Program-made: the position numbers and the translations under genes | Notes under the pieces: model-generated | Database searches by the model: none | What the model was told of the DNA's origin: nothing | What the model saw: only the letters and a program-made list of their open reading frames with translations | In this document: piece after piece, positions 24,112-32,160 of the stretch | Numbering within the stretch: position 1 is the stretch's first letter | Layout of the letters: the number at the start of each line of letters is the position of its first letter | Source of the DNA: Streptomyces sp. NBC_01478 | GTDB taxonomy: Bacteria > Actinomycetota > Actinomycetes > Streptomycetales > Streptomycetaceae | NCBI RefSeq assembly: GCF_036227225.1 | Contig: NZ_CP109444.1 | Location: 10,459,501-10,523,500 of the forward strand | Direction of reading: 5' to 3' | Length of the DNA: 64,000 nucleotides

Positions 24112-25095
24112 TCATGTGCGGTACTCGACGACCTGCCCCTCCGCGTACGCGACGGCCTCCGTGTGCCCGAACAGCCCCGGCAGCCCGCCCGTGTGCACGA
24201 ACACGGTCCGCTCGCCCGGCCTGATGTCGCCGTCCCGGACGGCCGCGATCAGGCCGGCCAGCGCGCGTCCCGTGTAGGTCGGGTCGAGGACGAGTCCTGC
24301 GGTGCGGGCGGCGAGGGTGAGGGCCTCGGCGGTGGGTGCGGTGAGCGTGGCGTAGCCGCCGCCGATCTGGTCCCGTCGTACCCGCAGTCCCTCAGGTGAG
24401 GTCAGACCCGCGAACTCGCTTACGGCGGGGGCGGGTTCGGGCAGCGCGCCCACGTCGACGCCGAGCACCGCCTCCGCCCCGAGCGCGACCACCAGTCCCG
24501 CCATCGTGCCGCCCGAGCCGAGCGCGACGACGGCGGTACGGAGACCGGGGAGCTGGCGGCGCAGCTCCTCGCCGCAGCGCACATAGCCGCGTGCGCCGAG
24601 CGCGCTGGAACCGCCGAACGGGATCAGCGCGGGCCTGGCGCCCGACTCGCGCAGACGGTCGCAGACCCCGGCCGCCGCCCGGTCCAGTCCGGCCTGGTCC
24701 ACCTCGCCCGCCCATGCGATCCGGGCGCCGAACAGCCCGTCGAGGGCGAGGTTCCCCGAGCGCGACCCGCCCGGCGATCCACGCAGCACCAGCACCACGT
24801 CCAGGCCCAGTCGCGCTCCGGCGGCCGCGGTCAGGCGGGCGTGGTTGCTCTGCGGGGCGCCCGTGGTGACCAGGGTGTCGGCGCCCTCGGCGAGCGCCGA
24901 GCCCACGGTCCACTCCAGCTTGCGGATCTTGTTGCCGCCGCCTCCGAGGCCGGTCAGATCGTCGCGCTTGATCCACAGGTCGTCCGGGCCGAGCCCGATC
25001 GCGACGGCGAGTGCCGGGGCCGGTTCGACGGGGGTGGGGAAGGTGGCCAGTTCCACGTGTGGGTCGCTGTTCGGGTGGCTGTGCGGGTCGCTCAT
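24112..25095 (-). CDS. D-cysteine desulfhydrase / ACC deaminase family PLP enzyme
   Basis: Protein of 327 residues, fold-type II PLP. PLP lysine is in GGGGNKIRKLE (about residue 51-61), the substrate loop is TTGAPQSNHARL, and the phosphate-binding loop is ALGSGGTMAGL. HTGGLPGLFG near the C-terminus is shared by D-cysteine desulfhydrases and 1-aminocyclopropane-1-carboxylate deaminases, and the two activities cannot be separated here with certainty. It releases ammonia and a keto acid from a D-amino acid or ACC. Start ATG 25095 or ATG 25107; neither has a strong ribosome site. Confidence 0.85.
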   Translation of the reverse strand: MSDPHSHPNSDPHVELATFPTPVEPAPALAVAIGLGPDDLWIKRDDLTGLGGGGNKIRKLEWTVGSALAEGADTLVTTGAPQSNHARLTAAAGARLGLDVVLVLRGSPGGSRSGNLALDGLFGARIAWAGEVDQAGLDRAAAGVCDRLRESGARPALIPFGGSSALGARGYVRCGEELRRQLPGLRTAVVALGSGGTMAGLVVALGAEAVLGVDVGALPEPAPAVSEFAGLTSPEGLRVRRDQIGGGYATLTAPTAEALTLAARTAGLVLDPTYTGRALAGLIAAVRDGDIRPGERTVFVHTGGLPGLFGHTEAVAYAEGQVVEYRT

Positions 25096-25131
25096 GGCGT
25101 ACATCATCGCGCGCTTCGGCGGCGGACCCAC

Positions 25132-25187
25132 TTGCCGATGGAAACCGATCGGTTTACTGTGGTCGAGACGGGTAACCCGATCGGTTT
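25132..25187 (+). promoter_or_regulatory. SDR promoter with two CCGATCGG operators
   Basis: -35 TTGCCG (25132-25137), 17-base spacer, -10 TACTGT (25155-25160). The perfect palindrome AAACCGATCGGTTT (25142-25155) fills the spacer. A second copy, AACCCGATCGGTTT (25174-25187), lies over the expected transcription start. The same core occurs before the decayed tetR at 28307, so that regulator probably once repressed this promoter. Confidence 0.78.
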
Positions 25188-25241
25188 CCAAGCCGCGTTC
25201 CCTGCGGCTGCCACGGCTGCCCCGACCTCCGGGAGATCTCC

Positions 25242-25946
25242 ATGACAAGCATCGAAGGTTCCGTTGTCCTCGTCACCGGCGGCAGCCGTGGCATCGGCCG
25301 CGCGCTGGTCGAGGCGCTGTACGAGCGTGGCGCGAAGAAGGTGTACGCCACCGCCCGCGACCCGAAGACCGTCACCCACCCCGACGCCGTACCGCTGGCA
25401 CTGGAGGTCAGCGACCCCGCGTCCGTCGCGGCGGCCGCCGAGCAGGCGCAGGACGTCACCATCGTGATCAACAACGCCGGCGCGGCCGTGAACGCGAACT
25501 TCCTGGACTCGCCCGTCGAGGACATCCGCCGCGAGTTCGAGACCAACTTCTATGGCCCGCTGCTCGTCACGCGCGCCTTCGTGCCGATCATCGAGCGCAA
25601 CGGCGGCGGCCACATCCTCAACTTCCACTCGGTGCTGTCCTGGGTCGGTATCGCCGGCTCCTACAGTGCGTCCAAGGCCGCGTTCTGGTCGCAGACCAAC
25701 TCCCTGCGCCTGGACCTGAAGCCGCGCGGCATCGAGGTCACCGGACTGCATGTCGGCTACGTCGACACGGACATGGCCGCGCATGTCGACGGGCCCAAGT
25801 CCACTCCCGAGAGCGTGGCCGCACAGGCCCTCGACGGCATCGAGTCCGGCGCCTTCGAGGTACTCGCAGACGACCTGACCCGGCAGGTGAAGGCCGGGCT
25901 GTCCGCCGAAGGCGGCGCGCTGTACCCGCAGTTGGCGACCGCCTAG
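25242..25946 (+). CDS. Short-chain dehydrogenase/reductase
   Basis: Classical SDR of 234 residues: NAD(P) motif GGSRGIG (13-19), NNAG (77-80), catalytic S130, Y141 and K145 in YSASK. A basic residue (R16) follows the glycine motif, favouring NADPH. Family and length fit a reductase of small carbonyl compounds. ATG 25242 has GGGAG upstream. Two TetR-type operators lie in its promoter, and the matching TetR gene 3 kb downstream is broken, so expression may be constitutive. Stop abuts the stop of the convergent VWA gene with no spacing. Confidence 0.92.
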   Translation: MTSIEGSVVLVTGGSRGIGRALVEALYERGAKKVYATARDPKTVTHPDAVPLALEVSDPASVAAAAEQAQDVTIVINNAGAAVNANFLDSPVEDIRREFETNFYGPLLVTRAFVPIIERNGGGHILNFHSVLSWVGIAGSYSASKAAFWSQTNSLRLDLKPRGIEVTGLHVGYVDTDMAAHVDGPKSTPESVAAQALDGIESGAFEVLADDLTRQVKAGLSAEGGALYPQLATA

Positions 25947-27302
25947 TCAGATCGGCAGCAACCGGCCCACCAGGGCGCTGAGTTGCTGCGCGTTGCGGCA
26001 CTCGTGCATCTCGACCAGCTCCGCGTAGCCCGGCGCGGCCGAGTCGCCGGTGCCCCACTGGGAGCGTTGCTCGGGGTTCAACCAGTAGACGCGGCGGGCC
26101 CGTTGGGCGATGTGTCGGACGGCCGGCAGATTCGGGTCGCTCATGTTGGTGCGGGCGTCGCCGAGGACGAACACGGTCGTGCGCGGGCCGACCGCGTCGC
26201 CGTACCGCTCGGCGAACTCGCCCAGGGCGACGCCGTAGTCGCTGCTGCCGTGCCAGCCGGTGAGGGTGGCCTCGGCGCGGATGCGGGCGCCCAGCCCCTC
26301 GGGGTCGGCCGTCCCGTGCGCGAGGAGCGAGGTCACCTCGTCGAGACGGTTGACGAAGGCGAACACCCGCACCTTGCTGAACTGGTCGTGCAGCGCCTGC
26401 ACCAGCAGCATCGTGAAGTCGGAGAAGCCCGACACCGAGCCCGACACATCGCACAGCAGCACCAGTTCGGGCCGCACGGGCCGGCGTCGGCGCAGCACCG
26501 GCCGCATCGGCACCCCGCCCGTGGACAGGGAGCCGCGCAGGGTGCGCCGGAGGTCGATGGTGCCCCGGGAGGCGCGGCGGCGGCGCGCGGCGAGCCGCGT
26601 GGCCAGCTTCCGGGCGAGGGGTTGAACAGCCCTGCGCAGTTCGGCCAGTTGGGCCCGGCCGGCGAACAGGAAGTCGACGCGGTCGGCCGTCGGCGGCACC
26701 GCCCGCCGGGCGAGCTCGTCGCGGCCGCGCCGCTCGGCGACCCGGCGCCGCGCCTCCGCGGCGACCTGCCGCCGGAAGCCCTCGATGCGCTGCCGGATCT
26801 CGTCGTCGAGCAGCCGGTCGGTGAACCCGGCCTCCCCGCCCTGCCCCCGGATGCTCGTCCGCACCCGGGCCAGCAGCGTCTGCGGACGCAGCCACTCCAG
26901 AGTCTGGTACGACGACCAGCCGTCCGACGTGGGGGAGTTGCCGTAGCCGCCGAAACCGTCGACCGCCTCCGCCGCCAACTGCCCCATCAGGGCCCGGTCG
27001 TTGGCGGCCAGCGCCGCCGCGAGCCGGTCGCGGAGGTCCTCGCGTCCGGCGGGCTCGCCCTGCGGTGCCCCGATGCCGCGAGGGAAGTAGAGGTCGAAGA
27101 CCGGGTCGAACACCGGGCGTTGGGCGTTCCCGTGCAGCAGCGTCGCGGCCAGCCCCTCGCGCAGCAGCTCACGGTCGGCGAAACCGAGCGCCTCCATCGC
27201 CGTCGCCGCGTCCACGGTCTCGCCGGTGCCGATGCGCAGACCGTGCGCGCGCAGCGCCCCGACGAGACCCGTCAGCCGCTCGGTGACACCGGCGGCACTC
27301 AC
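25947..27302 (-). CDS. VWA domain-containing protein, CoxE-like
   Basis: Protein of 451 residues. The C-terminal von Willebrand A domain has the MIDAS sequence DVSGSVS and a later GDARTN. The N-terminal part is helical and Arg-rich, with an intact CoxE-type segment (TIDLRRTLRGSL). GTG at 27302 overlaps the stop of the MoxR gene (GTGA), so the pair is translated together. MoxR-VWA pairs act as chaperone machines that insert metals or remodel partner enzymes. No carbon monoxide dehydrogenase or other client gene lies nearby. Confidence 0.88.
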   Translation of the reverse strand: MSAAGVTERLTGLVGALRAHGLRIGTGETVDAATAMEALGFADRELLREGLAATLLHGNAQRPVFDPVFDLYFPRGIGAPQGEPAGREDLRDRLAAALAANDRALMGQLAAEAVDGFGGYGNSPTSDGWSSYQTLEWLRPQTLLARVRTSIRGQGGEAGFTDRLLDDEIRQRIEGFRRQVAAEARRRVAERRGRDELARRAVPPTADRVDFLFAGRAQLAELRRAVQPLARKLATRLAARRRRASRGTIDLRRTLRGSLSTGGVPMRPVLRRRRPVRPELVLLCDVSGSVSGFSDFTMLLVQALHDQFSKVRVFAFVNRLDEVTSLLAHGTADPEGLGARIRAEATLTGWHGSSDYGVALGEFAERYGDAVGPRTTVFVLGDARTNMSDPNLPAVRHIAQRARRVYWLNPEQRSQWGTGDSAAPGYAELVEMHECRNAQQLSALVGRLLPI

Positions 27303-28156
27303 ACGGCGTCCAGGTCGAGCTTGGCCGCCGCCCTGAGGATGTCGTCCTGGTGCTTGAGGAGCACGCCGAGGGTGTCCCGTACGACCGTCTCGTCGAGGGT
27401 GTCGGCGCCGAGCGCCAGGAGCGTGCGGGCCCAGTCGATGGTCTCGGCCACCGACGGCACCTTCCGCAGCTCCATCTCGCGCAGCGCCCCGACCACCCGG
27501 ACCACCGACTCGGCCAGCGCCTCGCCGAGCCCCGGCACCTTCAGCCGTACGATCCGGCGCTCCAACTCCTCGTCGGGGAAGCCGATATGGAGGAACAGGC
27601 AGCGGCGGCGCAGTGCCTCGGAGAGTTCGCGGCTGGCGTTCGAGGTGAGGACCACGAAGGGGCGGCGGGTCGCGGTGATCGTACCCAGCTCCGGGACGGT
27701 GACCTGGAAGTCGCTGAGCACCTCCAGCAGCAGGCCCTCCACCTCGACGTCGGCCTTGTCGGTCTCGTCGATCAGCAGGACCTTCGGGTCGTCGCCGCGG
27801 ATCGCCGTGAGCAGCGGGCGGGGGAGCAGGAACTCCTCGCTGAAGATGTCGGTGCGGGTCTCGTCCCAGCTCTCGTCGCGGCCCGCGCTGATGCGCAGCA
27901 ACTGCTTGGCGTGGTTCCACTCGTACAGCGCGCGGGACTCGTCGACGCCCTCGTAGCACTGGAGCCGGACCAGCTCCGCCCCGGCGACCTCGGCGACGGC
28001 CTTGGCCAGCTCCGTCTTGCCGACACCGGCCGGGCCCTCGACGAGAAGCGGCTTGCCGAGGCGGTCGGCGAGGAAGACGGTCGTGGCGACCGCGGGCGAG
28101 GCCAGATAGCCGGTCTCGGCGAGGCGCGCGGCGACTTCGTCGACGGAACGGAACAC
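27299..28156 (-). CDS. MoxR-type AAA+ ATPase
   Basis: Protein of 285 residues. Walker A is GPAGVGKT (41-48), Walker B is LLIDETD, sensor 1 lies in VLTSNASRELSEALRRRC, and the CoxD-like arrangement is complete. GTG start at 28156. First gene of an operon with the VWA protein, matching the MoxR/CoxDE pairs known to activate or mature other proteins with ATP. The promoter should lie in 28157-28260. The client protein is unknown. Confidence 0.9.
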   Translation of the reverse strand: MFRSVDEVAARLAETGYLASPAVATTVFLADRLGKPLLVEGPAGVGKTELAKAVAEVAGAELVRLQCYEGVDESRALYEWNHAKQLLRISAGRDESWDETRTDIFSEEFLLPRPLLTAIRGDDPKVLLIDETDKADVEVEGLLLEVLSDFQVTVPELGTITATRRPFVVLTSNASRELSEALRRRCLFLHIGFPDEELERRIVRLKVPGLGEALAESVVRVVGALREMELRKVPSVAETIDWARTLLALGADTLDETVVRDTLGVLLKHQDDILRAAAKLDLDAV

Positions 28157-28260
28157 GGGGCCTCCGGCGGATCACGGGTTGTATATCGGCGCGCAGCAAC
28201 ATATCTAAGCGCTTGTTCACCTTCACTGTCACCCGGGATGAGGTGGCTGCGCAAGCGTGT

Positions 28261-28276
28261 ACACCGATCGGTTTCC
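28261..28276 (+). promoter_or_regulatory. TetR operator copy upstream of the decayed tetR
   Basis: ACCGATCGGTTTCC here repeats the core and right flank of the two SDR operators at 25142-25155 and 25174-25187. The perfect palindrome is ACCGATCGGT at 28263-28272. It would serve autoregulation of the tetR gene that starts 31 bases later. Confidence 0.7.
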
Positions 28277-28306
28277 TCTTGGCTTCCGGCGCGGTAACCT
28301 CGCAGT

Positions 28307-28720
28307 ATGGCCACGACAGACAAGGCGTCCCCCCGAGACCGGCTGCTCGACGCGGCGGCGGAGTTGTTCTACCGCGACGGCGTTTCCATCGGCGTGGAGG
28401 CGCTGTGCAAGTCCGCCGGGGTCTCGAAGTGGTCGACCGAGCCCGGGTTCATGGGGTGCCCCTGTCTCACCGCGCTGGTTGAGCTGAAGGATCCCGAGCA
28501 TCCGGCGAGTGTGGTGGCCCGTGCGTCCAAGGAACGGATGAAGGAAGCGTTTCGGGTCCAGGCGGAGTTGGGTGGGGCGCGTGAACCGGAGTTGTTGGCG
28601 CGGCAGTTGATGCTGATCTTTGACGGTGCGAATGCTCGTGCCGGTGCGTAGTTGGAGACGTTGGACGGGTTGACTGTCGAGACTGTGCGGACGTTGCTGG
28701 ATGCGGCCGGGGTTGCCTGA
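28307..28720 (+). pseudogene. Decayed TetR family regulator
   Basis: The start resembles a normal TetR: SPRDRLLDAAAELFYRDGVS then VEALCKSAGVSK. Straight after this, the recognition helix and about 50 residues of the core are missing, and the sequence jumps to PGFMGCPCLTALVELKDPEHPA, a C-terminal TetR stretch. A TAG at 28649-28651 then interrupts the frame, which otherwise continues in register through LETLDGLTVETVRTLL to TGA at 28718-28720. Codon choice in the last third has drifted (many TTG). It cannot bind DNA normally. Its operator sequence is shared with the SDR gene, its probable former target. Confidence 0.85.
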
Positions 28721-28755
28721 GCGTTGGGTCATGTTGTTGTTTGGCTGCGGCGCCG

Positions 28756-28798
28756 TTGTGGCTGGTCGCGCAGTTCCCCGCGCCCCTCTAGGGAACTG
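28756..28798 (+). repeat. Interspersed hairpin repeat, copy 1
   Basis: The 32-base sequence at 28756-28787 (core GGCTGGTCGCGCAGTTCCCC, then GCGCCCCT) recurs almost identically at 51010-51040 and inverted in part at 45933-45989. Here the downstream GGGAACTG (28791-28798) pairs with CAGTTCCC (28771-28778) to form a hairpin. It lies between the decayed tetR and the stop of the convergent ABC permease gene, where it may also act as a terminator. Confidence 0.8.
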
Positions 28799-28858
28799 TC
28801 GGACCCTGGGTCAAGGGGCACCCGGCGTAGCGGCTGCCCCTTTCCCGTCCGGCCGTAC

Positions 28859-30169
28859 TCACGCCGCCAGTCCCACCGCCTCCACCGCCGGCGTGCGCAG
28901 CACCCGCCGTGCCGTCAGCAGACTCGTCCCCAGCGTCACCGTCGCCGCCACCGCGACGACCGCCAGCCAGATCCCGAGCCCCTGGTGCGGCAGCGCCGAG
29001 TCCGTGCGGACCAGGGTGAACGGCACGATCCCCGCCAGCGCGGCCACCGTGCCGGACAGCACCCCGGCGACCGTGAGGATCACCGTCTCGGTGCCCACCG
29101 TGCGCAGCACCTGCCCCGGAGTCGCGCCCGCCAGCCGCTGCCCGCCGAACTCGCGGGCACGGTAAGTCGTCGCCGCGTACAGCGAGTTGACCAGCATCAC
29201 GCAGACGAAGACCACGATGATGCCGACGACCGTGAAGTTGAGGGTCTCCAGGTTCTTCGCGTCCACCGGCTTCTTCAGCCCCGACGCCTTCACCGCGTCG
29301 CTCTCCACCGCCTGCATGTACAGGGTCGCCGTCGACACCGCCGTGAACAGGATCAGCGACATCAGGATCCCGGCGAGCCGGTCGGCCCGCTCGCGCAGGT
29401 TGCGTACGGCCAACCAGCCGCTCGCACCGGCCAGTTGGAGCCGGTCCAGCAGCCCCTTCAGCAGCCGGGGCGCCAACAGCGCCAGGCCGACCGACAGCAG
29501 GATCGCCCCGTACGCGGGCGCCGCCATCAGCGCCGCGTCCGTCGCGGAGAACGCGAAGGTCGCCGACACCGACACCACACCCGCGACCAGCGCGGCGTAC
29601 GCGGACAGCGTCCGTGCCCGGCCCCGCTGTCGGCGCCCGCGCGTCGCCCGTCGTACGGCCAGGAACGCGGCGCCCGCCGCGGCCAACAGGGTGATGCCGA
29701 GGCCCGATTGGAGGGCGAAGGGGCCGAAGGAGTAGCCGACGGACCGTGCCACCTGACCACTGTCCTGGAACACCCCGAGCAGCGCCCGACCGCCGAGCAT
29801 CGCGGGACCGACGGCCAGGACCGCGCCCAGCAGGGCGACCGCCACCGCCTCACCCACGACCATCCGCTTGAGCTGCGCCGGAGTCGCCCCCGAGCAGCGC
29901 AGGGTCTCCAACTCCCTTGACCGTTGCCGCACGTTGACCGTCAGTGTCGAGGCGACGGCGAAGAACACCAGCAGCGTGCCGTAGCCGCCGACGACACTCG
30001 CCGACGTGGACAGCGTCTCGGCGCTGACCGGGTCGATGCCGTGCTGCGCCGCCGTGTCGTGCAGCGAGTTGAACGTCATGATGACCGCCGCGCCCAGGAA
30101 CGCGGCCAGCAGCGTCGCCAGGAACCGTCCCGGCCGCCGCCGGATCGAGCGCATCGCCAGTACGAACAT
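28859..30169 (-). CDS. FtsX-type ABC transporter permease
   Basis: Protein of 436 residues with two FtsX-like regions, each with a set of membrane helices. The N-terminal helix is followed by an extracytoplasmic loop, then ELETLRCSGATPAQLKRMVVGE (the coupling segment, quoted in part as LRCSGATPAQLKRM). A second half has FGGQRLAGATPGQVLRTV, the matching coupling motif. It forms the membrane part of a MacB/LolCDE-like exporter with the ATPase encoded 3 bases upstream. Substrate unknown; in Streptomyces such pairs often give resistance to peptides or lipid-active compounds. Confidence 0.9.
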   Translation of the reverse strand: MFVLAMRSIRRRPGRFLATLLAAFLGAAVIMTFNSLHDTAAQHGIDPVSAETLSTSASVVGGYGTLLVFFAVASTLTVNVRQRSRELETLRCSGATPAQLKRMVVGEAVAVALLGAVLAVGPAMLGGRALLGVFQDSGQVARSVGYSFGPFALQSGLGITLLAAAGAAFLAVRRATRGRRQRGRARTLSAYAALVAGVVSVSATFAFSATDAALMAAPAYGAILLSVGLALLAPRLLKGLLDRLQLAGASGWLAVRNLRERADRLAGILMSLILFTAVSTATLYMQAVESDAVKASGLKKPVDAKNLETLNFTVVGIIVVFVCVMLVNSLYAATTYRAREFGGQRLAGATPGQVLRTVGTETVILTVAGVLSGTVAALAGIVPFTLVRTDSALPHQGLGIWLAVVAVAATVTLGTSLLTARRVLRTPAVEAVGLAA

Positions 30170-30172
30170 CGC

Positions 30173-30964
30173 TCACACCCCCACCGTCACGTCGTCGCCC
30201 AGGTGCGCCAGCCGCTCGGCGACCGCGTCGACGGTCGGCGCGTGCATCCGGCCGGCGAGTCGGCCGTCCGCGAGGAACACCACCGAGTCGGCGTACGAGG
30301 CCGCGACCGGATCGTGCGTCACCATCACCACGGTCCGGCCGTGCACCCGCACCGCCTCCCGCAACAGCAGCAGCACATCCCGCGCGCTGCGCGTGTCCAG
30401 GGCGCCGGTCGGCTCGTCCGCGAAGATCAGCCGGGGTTCGGTGACCAGCGCGCGGGCGATCGCGACCCGCTGCCGCTGACCGCCGGAGAGCTGCTCGGGG
30501 CGGTGGCCGAGCCGGTCGCCGAGACCGACCGCGGTCAGGATCTCCCGGGCCCGCGCGCGGTCGACGCGCCGACCGGCCAGCTTCAGCGGCAGCACGGTGT
30601 TCTGCGCGACGGTGAGCGTGTCGAGCAGGTTGTACTGCTGGAACACGAACCCGATCCGACCGCGCCGGAAGCGTGTCAGCTCGGCCTCGCTCCCGCCCGT
30701 CAGCTCCGCGCCGTCGACCATCACGATTCCGCTGTCCGGCCGGTCGAGACCCGCCGCGCACTGCAACAGCGTCGACTTGCCCGACCCCGAAGGCCCCATC
30801 ACGGCGGTGAACGTGCCGCGCTCCAGGCTGAGCGTGACCCCGTCCAGAGCGGTCACCGCGCTGTCGTCACGGCCGTAGGTCCTGCTCACCTTGACCAGCC
30901 GCAGTGCCTCGGCGGCGGGTCCCTTGTCGTGCGTCCGTCGTGCGGTGCGAAACATCGCCATCAC
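30173..30964 (-). CDS. ABC transporter ATP-binding protein (MacB/LolD type)
   Basis: Protein of 263 residues. Walker A GPSGSGKS (57-64), Q-loop FQQYNLLDTLT, signature LSGGQRQRVAIARAL, Walker B LIFADEP, and H-loop VTHDP are all intact. The motif order and FVFQQYNLL loop fit the MacB/LolD group that works with FtsX-type permeases. It is followed after 3 bases by such a permease, so the two make one exporter. Start may be ATG 30964 or the second Met two codons later. No two-component system lies adjacent, although such neighbours are frequent for this class. Confidence 0.92.
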   Translation of the reverse strand: MMAMFRTARRTHDKGPAAEALRLVKVSRTYGRDDSAVTALDGVTLSLERGTFTAVMGPSGSGKSTLLQCAAGLDRPDSGIVMVDGAELTGGSEAELTRFRRGRIGFVFQQYNLLDTLTVAQNTVLPLKLAGRRVDRARAREILTAVGLGDRLGHRPEQLSGGQRQRVAIARALVTEPRLIFADEPTGALDTRSARDVLLLLREAVRVHGRTVVMVTHDPVAASYADSVVFLADGRLAGRMHAPTVDAVAERLAHLGDDVTVGV

Positions 30965-31113
30965 CCTCCGTGCGGCACGCTTTGTGCCTCGCCGACGACG
31001 CTACGGAGCGGGCGGCGCAGGCACATTGGGCGCAGAACCCGTATCGCGGGGTGTACTCAGCGACACCCTCGGGGTCGGGGTGCGGGACCCGCTGTGACAG
31101 GGCTGTGACCGGA

Positions 31114-31133
31114 GCTGTGGCTTCCGCCACAGC
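31114..31133. promoter_or_regulatory. Hairpin between divergent genes
   Basis: Perfect 8-base stem GCTGTGGC/GCCACAGC with a TTCC loop, 32 bases upstream of the DUF4232 gene. It cannot terminate either divergent gene. It may be a protein-binding dyad or a 5' UTR structure of the rightward transcript. No good promoter was recognised. Confidence 0.45.
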
Positions 31134-31164
31134 GGTACCGGTCCCGTCTTGATCGACTCTGTGG

Positions 31165-31734
31165 ATGCCGAGAAGCGTGTACGACACCGTGCTCGTCACG
31201 GTGGTGGGACTGCTCGTCGGGGCCGTCATCTGGACGGTCACCGCAGTGGCCTACGACGATCCCGCCGCCGGTCGGTCGACGTCGGGTCCGATCTGTCCGG
31301 AGGAGGGCATCCGGGTCACCGCCGGACCGGTGAACCCCGCGCTGGGCCTGCGGGCCATGGACCTCACCCTGGAGAACTGCGGCACCCGCGCCTACCGCGT
31401 CGAGGGCTACCCCGAGATCCGGCTGCTCGACCGGGACCAGCAGGGCGTCACCGGCGTGACGGTGGTCCACGGCAGCGGCGGCATCGCCACGGTGACCGGA
31501 TTCGACGACCCGCCGGGCCCGGTGACGCTGGCACCCGGCGAGACCGCGTCCGCCGGCCTGCTGTGGCGCAACACGGCCACCGGCCCCGGCGGCTCGGCCG
31601 CCGTGCCGTATCTGACGGTCGCGGCGCGTTCCGGTTCGCTGCCGCTCCTCCTGACACCGGACGGCGGCCTCGACCTCGGCACCACCGGCAGACTCGGCGT
31701 CGGACCGTGGCGCACCACCGGAGGCACCCGATGA
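31165..31734 (+). CDS. DUF4232 domain-containing protein
   Basis: Protein of 189 residues. One N-terminal hydrophobic segment (about residues 8-29, VLVTVVGLLVGAVIWTVTAV) acts as anchor or signal, followed by a beta-sandwich DUF4232 domain: LTLENCGTRAYRVEGYPEIRL, with a Cys pair (C44 and the Cys in ENCG). The family is abundant outside the cell in actinobacteria and has no established function. Its stop overlaps the start of a small membrane protein (ATGA), so the two form an operon. Confidence 0.85.
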   Translation: MPRSVYDTVLVTVVGLLVGAVIWTVTAVAYDDPAAGRSTSGPICPEEGIRVTAGPVNPALGLRAMDLTLENCGTRAYRVEGYPEIRLLDRDQQGVTGVTVVHGSGGIATVTGFDDPPGPVTLAPGETASAGLLWRNTATGPGGSAAVPYLTVAARSGSLPLLLTPDGGLDLGTTGRLGVGPWRTTGGTR

Positions 31735-32099
31735 CGGACCGGGCCACCCCCGTCGACGGCTTCCCGCAGCGCGTCCTGCGCCGCTCGCGCGCCCGCCGGC
31801 AGGCCGACGCCATCGCGTGCGGGCTGCTCGTCGGCGTGGACGTCCTCCTCGTCGCGCTGATCCTCGTGCTCGGCAGCGACGGCGTCTTCACCGCGGACTG
31901 GATGGGCGACAGCGGAATGATGGACGCCACGGCCGGCTCCTACCAGTACGACTGCGTCGTCTTCCTCTGCCGGGTCGAGGCCGTGACCGTCGCCCTGGCG
32001 ATCGCCTGCCGCCTCTGGACCACGGCCGTCGCCCAACTCGTGGTCCTCACCTCGGCGGCGGTCTTCGTCGCCTCCCTCTCCACCTACTGGAACCCCTGA
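31731..32099 (+). CDS. Small hypothetical membrane protein
   Basis: Protein of 122 residues. A basic N-terminus (RRSRARRQ) is followed by one membrane helix (CGLLVGVDVLLVALILVLG), a short extracytoplasmic loop with MGDSGMMDAT and two Cys, and one or two further helices (VEAVTVALAIACRLW, AVAQLVVLTSAAVFVA). ATG is embedded in the stop of the DUF4232 gene, so the partners are probably linked in function. No family recognised. Confidence 0.75.
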   Translation: MTDRATPVDGFPQRVLRRSRARRQADAIACGLLVGVDVLLVALILVLGSDGVFTADWMGDSGMMDATAGSYQYDCVVFLCRVEAVTVALAIACRLWTTAVAQLVVLTSAAVFVASLSTYWNP

Positions 32100-32160
32100 C
32101 AGACGCCCGTACGGGTCACCAGAACGGGCCGCCCCCGGGCCCGCCCGATGCAATGGACCT

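Noticed and set aside
25983..27956. 657-residue plus-strand frame opposite the VWA/MoxR genes
   Set aside because: Antisense to two clear, coupled genes and without recognisable domain.
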